Shown here: positions 46,601-57,800 of the stretch, piece by piece
Position numbering within the stretch: the stretch's first letter is position 1
Layout of the letters: every line of letters begins with the position of its first letter
Assembly (NCBI GenBank): GCA_048013815.1
Contig: CM106585.1
Span: 21,080,001 to 21,144,000 of the forward strand
DNA length: 64,000 nt
Source: Setoptus koraiensis
Lineage: Eukaryota; Arthropoda
Direction: 5' to 3'
Notes under the pieces: model-generated
Database searches by the model: none
The model's input: only the letters and a program-made list of their open reading frames with translations
Told to the model about the DNA's origin: nothing
Program-made: the position numbers and the translations under genes

Positions 46601-47202
46601 ACTGGGTGTAACTGAACTTGTCACTTTCTTTGAACACGCATATGCGTTGTGTCTCCCACTGCCAAGGACATTCTAACATTCATATAGCATTGTTTTCCGA
46701 AAATTATCAATTTGGATCGATTACATCTATGCACATATTATTCATGTGAGATATCTTCAGAAGAAGTTGTGAAATCTCGCGATAGAGGCACACATGAGAG
46801 CTTGGCTAGTTAAAACTTGTTACTTTCTATAAACACTCACATGGAGAGTGTTTTTATCTGCCAAGGACATTCAAATTGCAACATCGCATTGTCTTTCGAC
46901 AATTATCAGTTGGGATCGATTAAATCACTACACCATATTCATACCAGATATCTCTACTATGGAAGATGAACCACTAGTCACTAGTGATTAGTGCTGTGAA
47001 TAGTAGAATAATATTCATGGATGAAGGGGGTGCGAACAAGAAGCTAGTTGGAGCGACTCCCAAGATTATACCCCCCTGCGTGAAGTAAGCTAGCCAAATC
47101 TAGTCTCCATAATACTGCATTTGCCATGAGCATGCGCTATATGTTCAGTTTCCACCCAGCGGAAGACCTATGTGCGTTTGACACTCAACATACGGATCAG
47201 TA
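46601..47202. mobile_element. decayed relative of the 39.4 kb TIR element, upstream of chimeric UGP
   Basis: It begins ACTGGGTGTAACTGAACTT, close to the TIR of the intact element. Its right third aligns in reverse orientation with 39439-39650: GAAGGGGG, GACTCCCAA, CCCCCTGCG, GCCATGAGCATG and CCTATGTGCG occur in the same order. The right-hand TIR is largely lost but the element ends at a TA (47201-47202). Immediately after begins the segment homologous to the 14-3-3 5' flank. Internal direct repeats at 46615-46756 and 46815-46953 make it longer than the intact copy. Confidence 0.65.
46615..46953. repeat. imperfect direct repeat of about 140 bp, two copies
   Basis: 46615-46756 and 46815-46953 share AACTTGT.ACTTTCT, TGCCAAGGACATTC, GCATTGT.TT.CGA, AATTATCA and GGGATCGATTA-type blocks in the same order, about 200 bp apart. 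Confidence 0.75.
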
Positions 47203-47539
47203 ATTTTTTTCGCAATCACATTATTTACGGCAACATTTCGAACCCATAGCATCGCTTCAATTTTGAAACACCACCCACACCAGCCGGAGCTAACAAAATT
47301 ATATTGAAGCATACATATATATATTTAGATACGTACATTTATATAAATATATATATCCATAAACACAATAATATTATTATTGCTTATCAATTATAATGGC
47401 AACCGAGTCAGCACCAGCGGCAGCAGCCATCAACACCTCAGCAAATTCGGACAAGGATGAACAGGTTCAACGTGCCAAGCTTGCCGAACATGCCGAGCGT
47501 CGCGATAGTATGGCGTCGACCATGAGATTGATTGCAGAG
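47203..47539 (+). repeat. inverted partial copy of the 14-3-3 locus (5' flank plus 48 codons)
   Basis: In reverse orientation relative to the two 14-3-3 genes. 47203-47395 matches the 5' flank of copy A: the block from TTTTTTTCGCAA through ACGGCAACATTTCGAACCC to GAAGCATAC, then ATTATTATTG.TTATCAATTATA right before ATG. The first 33 coding bases equal copy A, and by hand count about 127 of the first 144 coding bases match. Similarity stops after codon 48, where UGP sequence begins. Confidence 0.9.
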
Positions 47540-48889
47540 AACATCTCCATGGATTCGGACTTCAAAAAGCTATACGACAAGTACCTTCGTCAAAGAAACG
47601 CCCCTCAGATTGATTGGGACAACATCAAGCCCCCATCAGAAGATGCCGTCATTTCCTATTCTAATCTCAGCAAGCCTCACGCTAATGAGATCAAAGCTAT
47701 GCTCAACAAGCTCGTGGTTGTTAAACTCAATGGAGGTCTCGGTACGAGTATGGGCTGTACCGGCCCCAAGTCCATTATTCAGGTTCGCAGTGACCTTACG
47801 TTTTTAGATCTGACTGTTAAGCAAGTCGAAGAGTTGAACAAAAAATATGATTGCGACATCCCATTAGTTCTGATGAACAGTTTCAACACAGACGTCGAGA
47901 CAAAGAAAATACTGAGAAAATATCAGCATCATCGATGTAAAATCTACACTTTTATGCAGAGCAAATTTCCTCGCATCAACAAGGAAACTTTGATGCCTGA
48001 ACCGGGAGAGTTTTATCCACCAGGTCACGGTGACTTTTACGAATCGTTCTGCCGATCGCATCTATTAAGTGATTTTATCCAAGAGGGACGCGAGTATTGC
48101 TTCGTGTCTAACATTGATAATCTGGGTGCAAATGTTGACTTGAATATACTCAGTAAGTTGCTCAAGGGTGATGGTTCGACATCGCCGTCCTTCGTCATGG
48201 AAGTTACCAACAAAACAATGGCCGATGTCAAAGGTGGTACTCTTATAGAATACGACAACAAACTCAGGTTGTTGGAGATAGCTCAAGTTCCCAAGGAGCA
48301 CATTGAAGAATTTAAGAGTGTGAAAAAATTCAAGATTTTCAATACCAACAATTTATGGATGCGATTGAAGAGCATAGAATATCTGGTCACTAATGATAAA
48401 TTAGACATGGAGATAATAGTCAACCCAAAACATCTCGATTCAGGAGTTGATGTCATTCAACTCGAAACCGCTTCTGGTGCAGCTATGAAAGATTTCGAGC
48501 GGGCTCTCGGTATCAACGTTCCACGAAGTCGTTTCCTACCAGTCAAGAAGACCGACGATTTACTTGTTATAATGTCCAATTTGTACACCCTGGAAAATGG
48601 AGTACTAACTATGAGTCCTTACAGGGCATTTCCAACAGTGCCTCTAGTCAAGCTCGGGGATACCCATTTCTCGAGAGTTAGAGAATTCCTAGCAAGATTT
48701 GCCTCCGTGCCGGATCTTCTCGAATTGAACCACTTGACTGTTTCTGGTGATGTTACCTTCGGAAAGGGTGTCTCGTTGCGAGGAACAGTGATAGTGATTG
48801 CAAACCATGGCGACAGAATCGATATTCCGTCCGGCGCCACTTTAGAGAACAAAATTGTTTCCGGAAACCTACGTATACTAGATCATTAA
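47396..48889 (+). CDS. UGP2: UTP-glucose-1-phosphate uridylyltransferase with a 14-3-3-derived N-terminus
   Basis: Makes UDP-glucose from glucose-1-phosphate and UTP in the cytosol, feeding glycogen, glycoprotein and chitin precursor synthesis. 497 residues, intronless. From about residue 52 it follows human UGP2 to the last residue: nucleotide-binding KLNGGLGTSMGCTGPKS at 110-126, LVLMNSFNTD, YPPGHGDFYESF, SNIDNLGANVD, FKIFNTNNLW, NVPRSRFLPVKKTDDLL, and the C-terminal beta-helix ending IVSGNLRILDH. All catalytic-core blocks are present. The first 48 residues are not UGP: they copy the 14-3-3 zeta N-terminus ([24 protein letters not shown]), covering the helices that form the 14-3-3 dimer interface, with changes such as AERYDDMAS to AERRDSMAS. 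The leader is also 14-3-3-derived, so expression is probably 14-3-3-like (inference). Confidence 0.93.
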   Translation: MATESAPAAAAINTSANSDKDEQVQRAKLAEHAERRDSMASTMRLIAENISMDSDFKKLYDKYLRQRNAPQIDWDNIKPPSEDAVISYSNLSKPHANEIKAMLNKLVVVKLNGGLGTSMGCTGPKSIIQVRSDLTFLDLTVKQVEELNKKYDCDIPLVLMNSFNTDVETKKILRKYQHHRCKIYTFMQSKFPRINKETLMPEPGEFYPPGHGDFYESFCRSHLLSDFIQEGREYCFVSNIDNLGANVDLNILSKLLKGDGSTSPSFVMEVTNKTMADVKGGTLIEYDNKLRLLEIAQVPKEHIEEFKSVKKFKIFNTNNLWMRLKSIEYLVTNDKLDMEIIVNPKHLDSGVDVIQLETASGAAMKDFERALGINVPRSRFLPVKKTDDLLVIMSNLYTLENGVLTMSPYRAFPTVPLVKLGDTHFSRVREFLARFASVPDLLELNHLTVSGDVTFGKGVSLRGTVIVIANHGDRIDIPSGATLENKIVSGNLRILDH

Positions 48890-48954
48890 CTTTTTGTTAT
48901 ATTTTATTGAATAAAAGAGTTTACATATTTAATGATTACGTTAATGATATATGT

Positions 48955-49677
48955 TTAGAGGAGCGGATTGTTTTCACCCTCGAAGTCGACTGGATTGGGA
49001 ATGACTTGCTTGAGACCGTCCTCTGCTCCCAGAACAAGTTTCTTGCGTGTCTTATCTAAGTTTTTGCCTTTGGTTACTGCGCTGCCTGGTTTCGACCGGG
49101 TCTCTCTGAGTGCTCGCTTCGCACGAGAATTCTCCTGCTTGGCAGCTGGCACTTTGATGCTAACACTGATTCTCTTTTTAACAACAGACGACGGAGGTTG
49201 AGTTTTTTTCTTGTTTGGTGTGCCTGTTGCTTCTTGCGGTGCTACATGGCCTGTGCTGGCTATGTAGGAGCACGTCTGACACGTCCAATCTATTGATATT
49301 TCCGAGACGTCCGGTTTGTCTATGGACGAATCTGGAATGGCTGGTGAGTGGCATTTTTGATGATAACCTTGTTCGCACACCTCACAGATAACTATTTGAT
49401 TAGGAGCCTCTGAGATGCCGCCCTCACATACTGTGCAGATGATATGTTCTTGTTGTAGATGCTTCAACGACAATTGTGTATGAATGTCCGCTAAATCGGT
49501 CCACGCCTCTAGGTCGTCCTCGTAGCGAACGAGACATTTTTTCTTCGGCTCGTTTAATTCAATCAGGTGGCACCTGTAGTAGAGACTGTCTGAAGCCCAT
49601 TTGGCGAATACATGTTTCACACCGGACTTTTTGCCTTTTTTGAGGCTCTCCTTGAGCAGTTTCAACGATGCGGGCAT
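48955..49677 (-). CDS. short Tudor-PHD protein of Polycomblike (PHF1/MTF2) type
   Basis: 240 residues, intronless, ATG at 49677. The Tudor domain at about 20-68 (VFAKWASDSLYYRC, CLVRYEDDLEAWTDL) aligns with human PHF1 (VLARWTDGLLYLG, CLVQFEDDSQFLVLWKDI). Of the four H3K36me3-cage aromatics three have an aromatic counterpart; the last (Phe in PHF1 SQF) is Ala followed by Trp. A PHD finger follows: Cys81, 84, 98, 101, His106, Cys109, 133, 136. The rest is basic and low-complexity (KKKTQPPSSVVKKR). Polycomblike proteins normally also have a second PHD, a winged-helix DNA-binding domain and a chromo-like C-terminus that bind CpG DNA and PRC2; none is present. It may be a derived or partial retrogene. 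Its stop lies 65 bp from the UGP stop on the other strand, so the 3' UTRs must overlap. Confidence 0.78.
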   Translation of the reverse strand: MPASLKLLKESLKKGKKSGVKHVFAKWASDSLYYRCHLIELNEPKKKCLVRYEDDLEAWTDLADIHTQLSLKHLQQEHIICTVCEGGISEAPNQIVICEVCEQGYHQKCHSPAIPDSSIDKPDVSEISIDWTCQTCSYIASTGHVAPQEATGTPNKKKTQPPSSVVKKRISVSIKVPAAKQENSRAKRALRETRSKPGSAVTKGKNLDKTRKKLVLGAEDGLKQVIPNPVDFEGENNPLL

Positions 49678-50301
49678 GTTGTCTATTATTGTTATTATTA
49701 TTATTTACTATTATTATTGCTATTATTATTCAACGATTTATATTGTATCATTTATTTGAGCAATCTGCTTATGCTAACATTTCGCAACTGCACAACGCAA
49801 CTGTGTGTCACACAAAGTTTTGAGCGAAAATGGCGCCCGGTCGCGCGAAAGCACCATGCCTGTTGCTAACCGGTGCGGGCAAAGACAAACTGCCGAACGG
49901 TATTGTGGTAATGCACGCGATTTGCAGCAAGATAGAGGGGGAAAGAAATGTATCGACGAACAAAAAGCGAAAAAGTTCGCCCCGGTCTATAGATAGCGCT
50001 TGACTCGTTTTTTTGTTTCAATTTAGTTCGATCCAATCATTAGGTGGAGCGCAGGCGCCAAATTTATATTCCACTGGGAATTTAAATCAGGGGGCGCGAA
50101 ATCAGTTTTTATTTTGTTGTTGGTGGTGGTGGTTCTCTTTGTTTTTTTTTTTGGTGACTTTCTGAACATTTTTTGATGTTTTTTTGACATGTTTTTTAGC
50201 TATAGATCTCTTTAGAATTTTATTTTACATTGATAGCATTTCTCTGCGTGTTGATGTTAAATCTAAGACTATTTATGAAGAATGCTAATAGATATTCGGA
50301 A
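49678..50301. other. intergenic between Tudor-PHD gene and TP53INP-like gene
   Basis: 624 bp, with a TTA-rich stretch at 49680-49735 in the 5' leader of the Tudor-PHD gene and T-rich DNA at 50100-50200. No gene supported. Confidence 0.45.
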
Positions 50302-53013
50302 CTAATGGAAATTTTTCTGTACTTTGCGATCAATAGAATACCCATTAGCGCGGGCAAACATTTTAGTCTTACGGCCCACACGTCTATTGCCAGTATCAGA
50401 AGCTAATCGCTTGTTTTGCTTAGTCATGTGAGATTTAGCCAATTTACGCTGGACAATCAAGCTATGCTCATTCGGGAAACGCTGAGAGCCATTATCCACA
50501 TTCTCTGCAAATTTTCTCATCTCCTCTGCAATACCGCGTACATGTTGAACATTTGGTAATGATGTTGTCAGATTTGTAATGTTAGCCACAATTGATGAAC
50601 CAATGCGGTTGATGATGCCCGCAGAGCTTGACGATATCAATGATGGAACTGAACAATCGCTATAATCAGAAGCTGAGGAACAAGGGCTGTTCTTGCCAGA
50701 GCTAGGTGAACAACTATTGCTTACCGTTTTCTGACCACCAACTTGAGAGCGACGTTGAGGACGTTTCTTCTTCTTTTGCCAATAAGGAAGATGATCGTCT
50801 ATCAATTGAACAGCAGGTAAAACACGAACAGCTGCTCTATTTGCAATATTATTATTCTCCTTCGACTCTTCATCTTTTACAAGCTTAGAATCTTTCGTTT
50901 GGCTATCTTTAGTCGATGCGATTGAAGCGTCATCATATGGTTTCCTATCAAGATCGGTGGTCATAGGTTTGTACAAATCCATATCCTCTAAGTTGTCTTC
51001 ATTGTCGCTCGAAAAAGGCGAGGGCGAAGAGCTAGCGGATGATAGAGGACGAGCTGAAAGTAGAGTCACCGATGTATGAATTGACGACTGCCCATTCATA
51101 GCAGTCTCGTGTCGAGTTGTTTTTGCATTTTCATGAGAGAATATACCCACATCAGGATTTGATATGTCCTTCGGTAACGTCTTGTTGCCTTTTCCTTTAG
51201 CACTAGTAACAACTTTCTGCATAGTTTTTGTCATGTCCACCGATTTGGCGTCTTTGGATTTACACACATTCTTCTCGCTTACAGCATCGACAGTATTTGA
51301 TATTTGGTTGGTCTTCACTTCAGGTACTTTCTGGTTCGACATCGGCTTTTGATTCTGTTTATTTGCACGCTGAATATACATCGAGGGGTGCTCTATTAGC
51401 AAGTTCTCTAATTCAGTTGATGAACTAGAACGGTGATTTAAATCAGTGCTTTCAGGCGATAGATTTTTTTCATCTACAATCTTGCTCAAACCAGATCTAA
51501 ATGATTTTTGATAGTTCAGATTGCTGTCTCCAGCATCAGAAGTACGAACCAATTCCGCGTGTTTTTGCACATTCTTACGTAACACTTTTTTTGGCGATTT
51601 GCAACCATCAAAACATGATGGCGGAGTTACAAACCATGATTCGTCCATCTCTGCAGCGTCACTAGAATCGTTTCCACTACTATTGTTTGTCGTTGGAGGT
51701 GGCGGAGGTGGTGGAGGTCCCATACATTGTTGAGCTTTAATTACCTGGATAATCTTTGATTTATTAATATTATTCTTCGTCTTACCCGAACAGGGCTCTT
51801 GAACAGTATCCAATGTTGATTTCTTCTTTTTGCTTTTAGCGAATCGCGTGTTTTTACCAGAACTTTTTCCACTTGACTTGATCAAATTTTGCTTCTGAAT
51901 AACATGTTCTTGAAGCCCATTCTTTGAAGAACCATCCGAAGAAGCTAGTTTTTCACCAACCGACAGAGATTTGCTCATTGCGTAATCACGCCTATGCTTG
52001 TTCGATTGTTTCGGTTTCGATTCTTTCATGAGCTGATCGTGATTGTATCCGTGATCATAGTCACAATCGCTGAAGTCGCTCGAAGCTATACTTTCATCAT
52101 CAGAATCAACAATGATAGGATCATTGAAGTCACTTTGTGACGACCAACTCGACGTAGACATAGGTCTTTGGCGCTTCAGACCAGCCCCTGTAGGGTTTTT
52201 TCCTGTTGCAAGGATAGTTGACGATAATTCATTCGATTTCATCATTGGTGCCACAACGCATGACGACTGTTTCAATGATGTTCCACAAGCCACAATTGGA
52301 GAGCTATTTTTCGCAGCAACTGCTGCAAACGATATTGTGGGACGTACGTAAACTGGAATGCCATTTGACTTCACTATTTGCTTTGAGTCGGAGTATTCCA
52401 CGACATCGGTTGAAAATTTACTCGGAGTAGGCTTAGTAACAGTAGTAGTAGTAGTAGTGTTGGTAGTTGTAGTAGTAGTAGTAGGACTAGATAGTCTACC
52501 AACCTCCTTATTATTCTGTGACTGGCCTCGGCCCTTTGTGTTCTTTACCGTGTCAGTAACAATCAATGTTTCATTATTGTTAACTTGTTGAGCTACCACT
52601 ACTAAATCAGAATCCACAACATTTTTCTCCATTTCAAAATTTGCGTTCGCCTCAGAATTGCCACCATCATTAGTTACTTTTGTTGATGGTTCTAAATGTC
52701 TTTCCTGTTTGTGTTCCTGGGACTTCTCCTCAGAAGCAATTTTCTTTTGACATGACGAATCTTCTTCATCAAAATCAATGAGTTCCCAAGCGTCCTCAGC
52801 GGAATTGGTTGAATCTTGCAATTTATGAAGTGAGTCATTTTGGCCATCATTTGCAATAGATTGGCTCTCTCTTAGTAAGCGTTCCTCTTCTTCCTTCTGC
52901 TGATCCTCCAAACTTGGCAGTAAATGAGCTGCTTTGATTTTAGGCTGCACGGTACTCAAACCAGAATCTTCTTCGTACGCACCGAAGATAAGCGATCGTA
53001 TTCCACTGAACAT
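50302..53013 (-). CDS. DOR: TP53INP/DOR-family autophagy and nuclear cofactor, very long form
   Basis: Nuclear coactivator that moves to autophagosomes and binds Atg8/LC3. The start is the ATG at 53013 (MFSGIRSLIF), which matches the family N-terminus (human TP53INP2 MFQRFTSLFF); the upstream TTG frame start is not used, and a TTTCAG acceptor lies just before it, so a 5' UTR intron is likely. It has 903 residues in one exon. Conserved islands: LIR WELI at 76-79 inside an acidic stretch (DAWELIDFDEED), MDESWFVTPPSCF at 456-468, LENLLIEHPSM at 535-545, and a basic C-terminus (RRVGRKTKMFARANGY). Between them lie long Ser/Thr/Lys-rich disordered segments, a poly-Thr run and a poly-Pro run. Human members have about 220-240 residues, so three quarters of this protein is lineage-specific spacer. 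Confidence 0.9.
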   Translation of the reverse strand: MFSGIRSLIFGAYEEDSGLSTVQPKIKAAHLLPSLEDQQKEEEERLLRESQSIANDGQNDSLHKLQDSTNSAEDAWELIDFDEEDSSCQKKIASEEKSQEHKQERHLEPSTKVTNDGGNSEANANFEMEKNVVDSDLVVVAQQVNNNETLIVTDTVKNTKGRGQSQNNKEVGRLSSPTTTTTTTNTTTTTTVTKPTPSKFSTDVVEYSDSKQIVKSNGIPVYVRPTISFAAVAAKNSSPIVACGTSLKQSSCVVAPMMKSNELSSTILATGKNPTGAGLKRQRPMSTSSWSSQSDFNDPIIVDSDDESIASSDFSDCDYDHGYNHDQLMKESKPKQSNKHRRDYAMSKSLSVGEKLASSDGSSKNGLQEHVIQKQNLIKSSGKSSGKNTRFAKSKKKKSTLDTVQEPCSGKTKNNINKSKIIQVIKAQQCMGPPPPPPPPTTNNSSGNDSSDAAEMDESWFVTPPSCFDGCKSPKKVLRKNVQKHAELVRTSDAGDSNLNYQKSFRSGLSKIVDEKNLSPESTDLNHRSSSSTELENLLIEHPSMYIQRANKQNQKPMSNQKVPEVKTNQISNTVDAVSEKNVCKSKDAKSVDMTKTMQKVVTSAKGKGNKTLPKDISNPDVGIFSHENAKTTRHETAMNGQSSIHTSVTLLSARPLSSASSSPSPFSSDNEDNLEDMDLYKPMTTDLDRKPYDDASIASTKDSQTKDSKLVKDEESKENNNIANRAAVRVLPAVQLIDDHLPYWQKKKKRPQRRSQVGGQKTVSNSCSPSSGKNSPCSSASDYSDCSVPSLISSSSAGIINRIGSSIVANITNLTTSLPNVQHVRGIAEEMRKFAENVDNGSQRFPNEHSLIVQRKLAKSHMTKQNKRLASDTGNRRVGRKTKMFARANGYSIDRKVQKNFH

Positions 53014-54342
53014 GTTGATGACTATGCTCAATTATCTGAAACAAGGTTTAGCAGTATTATAAGATTTGATTGAATCTATTATAATATTATCCTCAATAGA
53101 TGATTGTTGTCATCAGAGTTGTTATTAGTATCGTTCCTGAAATTAAGTTGAGATGATTCGGCGATCAAGTGGCACAAAGTTTGACTAAAAAGAAGTTTGT
53201 TGAGTTTGTCAGAATCTGATTCTGTGTACCATGTGAAGTTGACACATATTCTGAAAACGTGGATCCAGAGATAAGATTTAGTGATTGCTGATCAAGAATA
53301 AATTAAATTAACGATGAATGGTCCGATTGGATCCCGGATATGGATCAGCCGCGTAAGCGCAATTATGTCGCGATGTTCATAATTGTTCGATTTGAAGAAT
53401 TTAAATTCCTCGTTTTGAAAATTTGCATGGTAGATCTAATGAGAGATCCAAGTGATTGTGTGTATGTGTATTACTACTAATTTGATATTTTTTGTTTATT
53501 TATAGACCTAATATGTGTACTTGTTGTAGTGTGTACCAAACACTGAACTGTGATAACCACTTCTATTTTAGGGACTTGCGTGTAGTAGTGTCCAATATCA
53601 AGTTGTCAATAGTTTTTAGTTAGTTGATTGATTGGTAGTACTAGTAGTAGTAGTAGTGTCGGTTGTGGTTGTAGTGGTGGTGGCAGTGACGGTGGTACCA
53701 GCTTTGCTTATTTGCAGTATCAAAAATAGTTGAACTACTATATACTATTTACACTATTTAATAATTTGTTGTTGCAGTAATTGTGTACATGAGCTCCTAA
53801 AATCATCACTTTTGGCTATTGGCTGTCCAATGTTTCGACGTAATTACAATGTTGAAAGGACTGGTCGGTCGAAAATGGTTGTGTCGTATTAATGGTCGTT
53901 GTTGTTGTTATAGTTGAGAGTGTTGATGCCAATTAATAATACAATTTACAGTAATATCAACATGATGGTTATATACATCGATAATAGGGTTGATGGAATG
54001 ATGATGATGATGACGAAATTCCAGCCAAATGTGTGTTTGTGTGCGTGTAATCAATAGCAAAATTGGATATTGTCGTTTTGGATGATGAAATTGTGATTAG
54101 ATTGGAACTAAGAGTGAGAATATCTATTTTATAATAATGTTGTTAAATAACAACAGTAGCTAACAGTTGGAGTAAATAGGTATTAGCATTGGCAACGAGA
54201 TGATGATAATATCTATGTTTATATATCTATATATATATGTCTATATATATAAATTTATATATGTATATGTGTGGTGATAATGGTTATTTGTACAATTTAC
54301 ATAAATTGGTTGCATTCATTGAGTTACGTGAGTGTATATATA

Positions 54343-54373
<31 letters not shown>

Positions 54374-54842
54374 TATATAATGATAATGATATAGTTATAT
54401 ATTTATTCTATAGTGTATAAATATGTTTATATTTATACCACTGTCTATCTATATAACCAATGTAGGCAACAGGGTTAGCCAACACTGTTGAAAGACTTTG
54501 AGGAAAGGATTCCTCGGTCGCTGGCTATACGCAAGATTTTTGTTTTTGTTTAGCTCTACGTTCCAGCTCTACGTTGTGTGTTGTTTCCAATGTGCGTCTC
54601 ACTTTTATGTGCCTCTTCAGCGCCATTCCTCTTGCCTTACGTGTCTGTGCCTGTGTGTGTCTAGCTGTGCGTCTCTCTATCTGTGCCCATCGAACTATGT
54701 GTGTATTCGAATTACTTACAACTATACATATGGGTGCAATCTTGGCAATATTATCATTACAACTACTACTATATTACCACTGTTATTTCTTGCAGTTGAA
54801 CAACGTCAACAAACACACAAGCACACACAAACACACACACAA

Positions 54843-54881
<39 letters not shown>

Positions 54882-57800
54882 CAGGGCTATAATAATTGTT
54901 ATTACCATTATTATATAACAACAACAAGTATTTTGGAGAGATCACAACAACAACAACAGCAGCAACAACAGCAGCAGCAGCTACGCACATACACTTCCGA
55001 ACTGTAATAGTACTGGCAATATGTTAGGTAGTAGAGATTAGTTAGTTCGCTAGTTATCAGTAACGACAACAACAAAATATCAGAGCATAGTTAAACTTAT
55101 CCCTTATCACTTGTTGTGCGCCGTCGATGTGTTAGGGCTGCTGCTGCGGCTGCGATCGTGTTCTAATCAAACCAATAGTGGTTATTTGGGGCTTGTCTCT
55201 GCTGCTCTACCGTCGCCACAACCACCACCACCGCCGCCACCACCACCACCATACTATAGACTATATACTGTAGAGTCTATGGTAAAGAGTAGTCAAGGCG
55301 ATGTAGAGGATAGTGGTAGAGGTTTCGCGACGACTAGTTAGCAGCAATAGGACAGCTGCTCACTGCATGATCTTGCCATCTGACTGAAGCACAAGTCAAT
55401 TGATACAACAGCGATGGCGACAGAGTCGCACACACTAACAAACAACCACTACCATTACTTCGAATCCAACAACCAAACTACTACCAAAAAGTTCACACTC
55501 ACATAACTAAAGACAAAAACTAACTCTAAACACTGGTATTAGATATGATCTAATCTGGCGACGGCGGCGATAGTGGTGCTGGTATTGGCTAGGCGATGGA
55601 AAGTACCTCAGAGAGTTGAAAATGGTTGCACAACAACCGCCAACATGTAATATTTATCGCAACTCAAACTACAAGTTATCGCCTATGCTATTATCATAAT
55701 CTAGAAGTGGACAGACACAGTACATGGAGAGCTAGTCGTGTTGTGCTTTCATTGTCGAATGTTTGATTAAATGACGCAACAATGCAAAAGAAAAATGTTA
55801 TGTTATGCTCTTGCCTAGACTGTTGGTGTTGGTGTTGGTGGCAGCAGCAGTCACTACTAGTACCAGCACTACCACAATCATGGCTGGAAAATATTTGCAA
55901 ACTGTGCATGCCCATGTATACTATGATGTATAATGCTAATGTTTGCTTAATAAACTTTATGTCAGACAACTAGCTAGCTGATATAAAGTTTGCCATGGCA
56001 GCTCGAACCAAAGTTACAAATATATATATATATAAATATATATATATAAGCAGTTGTCTACTGCCACTGCCGCAACTACCTCTAATAATAATAGTAATAA
56101 TACTATCGCCGTGTAATACGCAATATAATGATTAGTTTAGCAACGGTTTGATACCTCTTGTGGCAACAGCTGTTGCCACTACAACTGCCTACTACTACGT
56201 ACTTGACGATGATGTTTTGCATTCTAGAGAAGAAAACCTCCTTTCGTCGTCTTTATTTATTTATAGAAATTGTGCTACAGCGGCGGCAACAGGCTAATGC
56301 CAGGCTAGATTTAAGATGAGATCAGCAAAAACTAATGAAACAACAACTAGATTTTTCACAAAAATAATAATGGCAAAAACGAGCTTGCCATTTTGGCTAT
56401 GGCTCAAATGACAGCTACATCAACGGCTACGGCAATGCACATTGAGTCTACACGTAAACTCGTACCGCTACAACAATAATAATAATAATTTCAATTTTGT
56501 GAGAGTGTGCACTACTACTATGTATTATTCGTTCACTACTGCCAATGGCTTCCAAGTTGTTGTTGTTGTTGTTGTTGTTGGTGCTGTTGTTGTTGCTTGT
56601 TTGGCAAGGCTCAATTGTGTGATTATGATAGCACCACAAGAGCTGCAACAACAAGCAAACTCAACAATGATATCGCTTCTTCTCTTGCCTGGCATCTAGA
56701 GAGGCCAATCCCTCTCTTGCGCTAATCGTGAAAATAATTTCAATACTGGAATGGCAACACACAGCAACAATAATGATAATAACTAATATCAAATTGAACG
56801 AGCCTTCTCCAACAATAACTCTCTCACTCTGGCAAGCTAGCAATTGCAACTACAACTGCAAGCTTCAGCCTGCAGCCCATAGCCTAGCCAACCAGCCAAA
56901 ATAGTGGATTATGCGTGGCGTCTACCCAGTTACCACGATTTAAAGATTTGTTGTTGTTCATCAGCTGACTGAGTCGACTGAGGGACGGTCGCCATCAACG
57001 GAGGCAGCAGGCATCTTGGAGGAGCTGTTTTCTTTATTTTATTATCCATCCGACTGTAGCTTCAGTGTAGCTTTAATTATTTCATCATCAACACTAGCAC
57101 GCACAGACGGCACAGGCGCAGAAGAAAGAACCTTGGATTGTCTTTAGAATGGATTGCATATATTGAGGATTTGCATAATCAAGATAATACCTTATTAGAT
57201 TGCTGGCGCTTTTCCATCAAGTTTGCCACACCATAATCACTGGCATATAATATACAATATATGATATATATACATATATACAAACACTCGATTGCTTACG
57301 TTAGACAGACAGAAACACAATCGCACGTATGTAGTGCACGTTAGTCTCGTGACTGTCGCTCGCCAAGCGACTTTGCAAAGGACATATGGCTCCCTCGAGC
57401 GAGAGGCGTCGCGAACAAGCTCGCTAATGGTTGATTGTTGCTACGGCTTGTTGTACAATGAGCTCCGGATGCCAAGATACAAGTGTAAAGTAACTGGGCC
57501 TAAGCTGACGATAATCTAGTGTGTGTTTGATTTGATTTGATTATCACGCGCCCATCCAGTGTTAATCAACACAAACACAAACACAGTCAAACGAACACTA
57601 TACTACGAGTACAGTACACAGTGCATACAAACGGATAAAACAAGAGTCAGCTGAAAGGCAACAACGACAAATGAGCGTCACTGCTATGCGACTTTCATGC
57701 CTTCTTGCCCGCTCGAGCCAGCAGTATTGTAAATATTGTTGGGATGCATGAAGAGTCTTCATTTTGCTCATTTGTTCGTTTGTTATTGAGGAGCGCAAAT

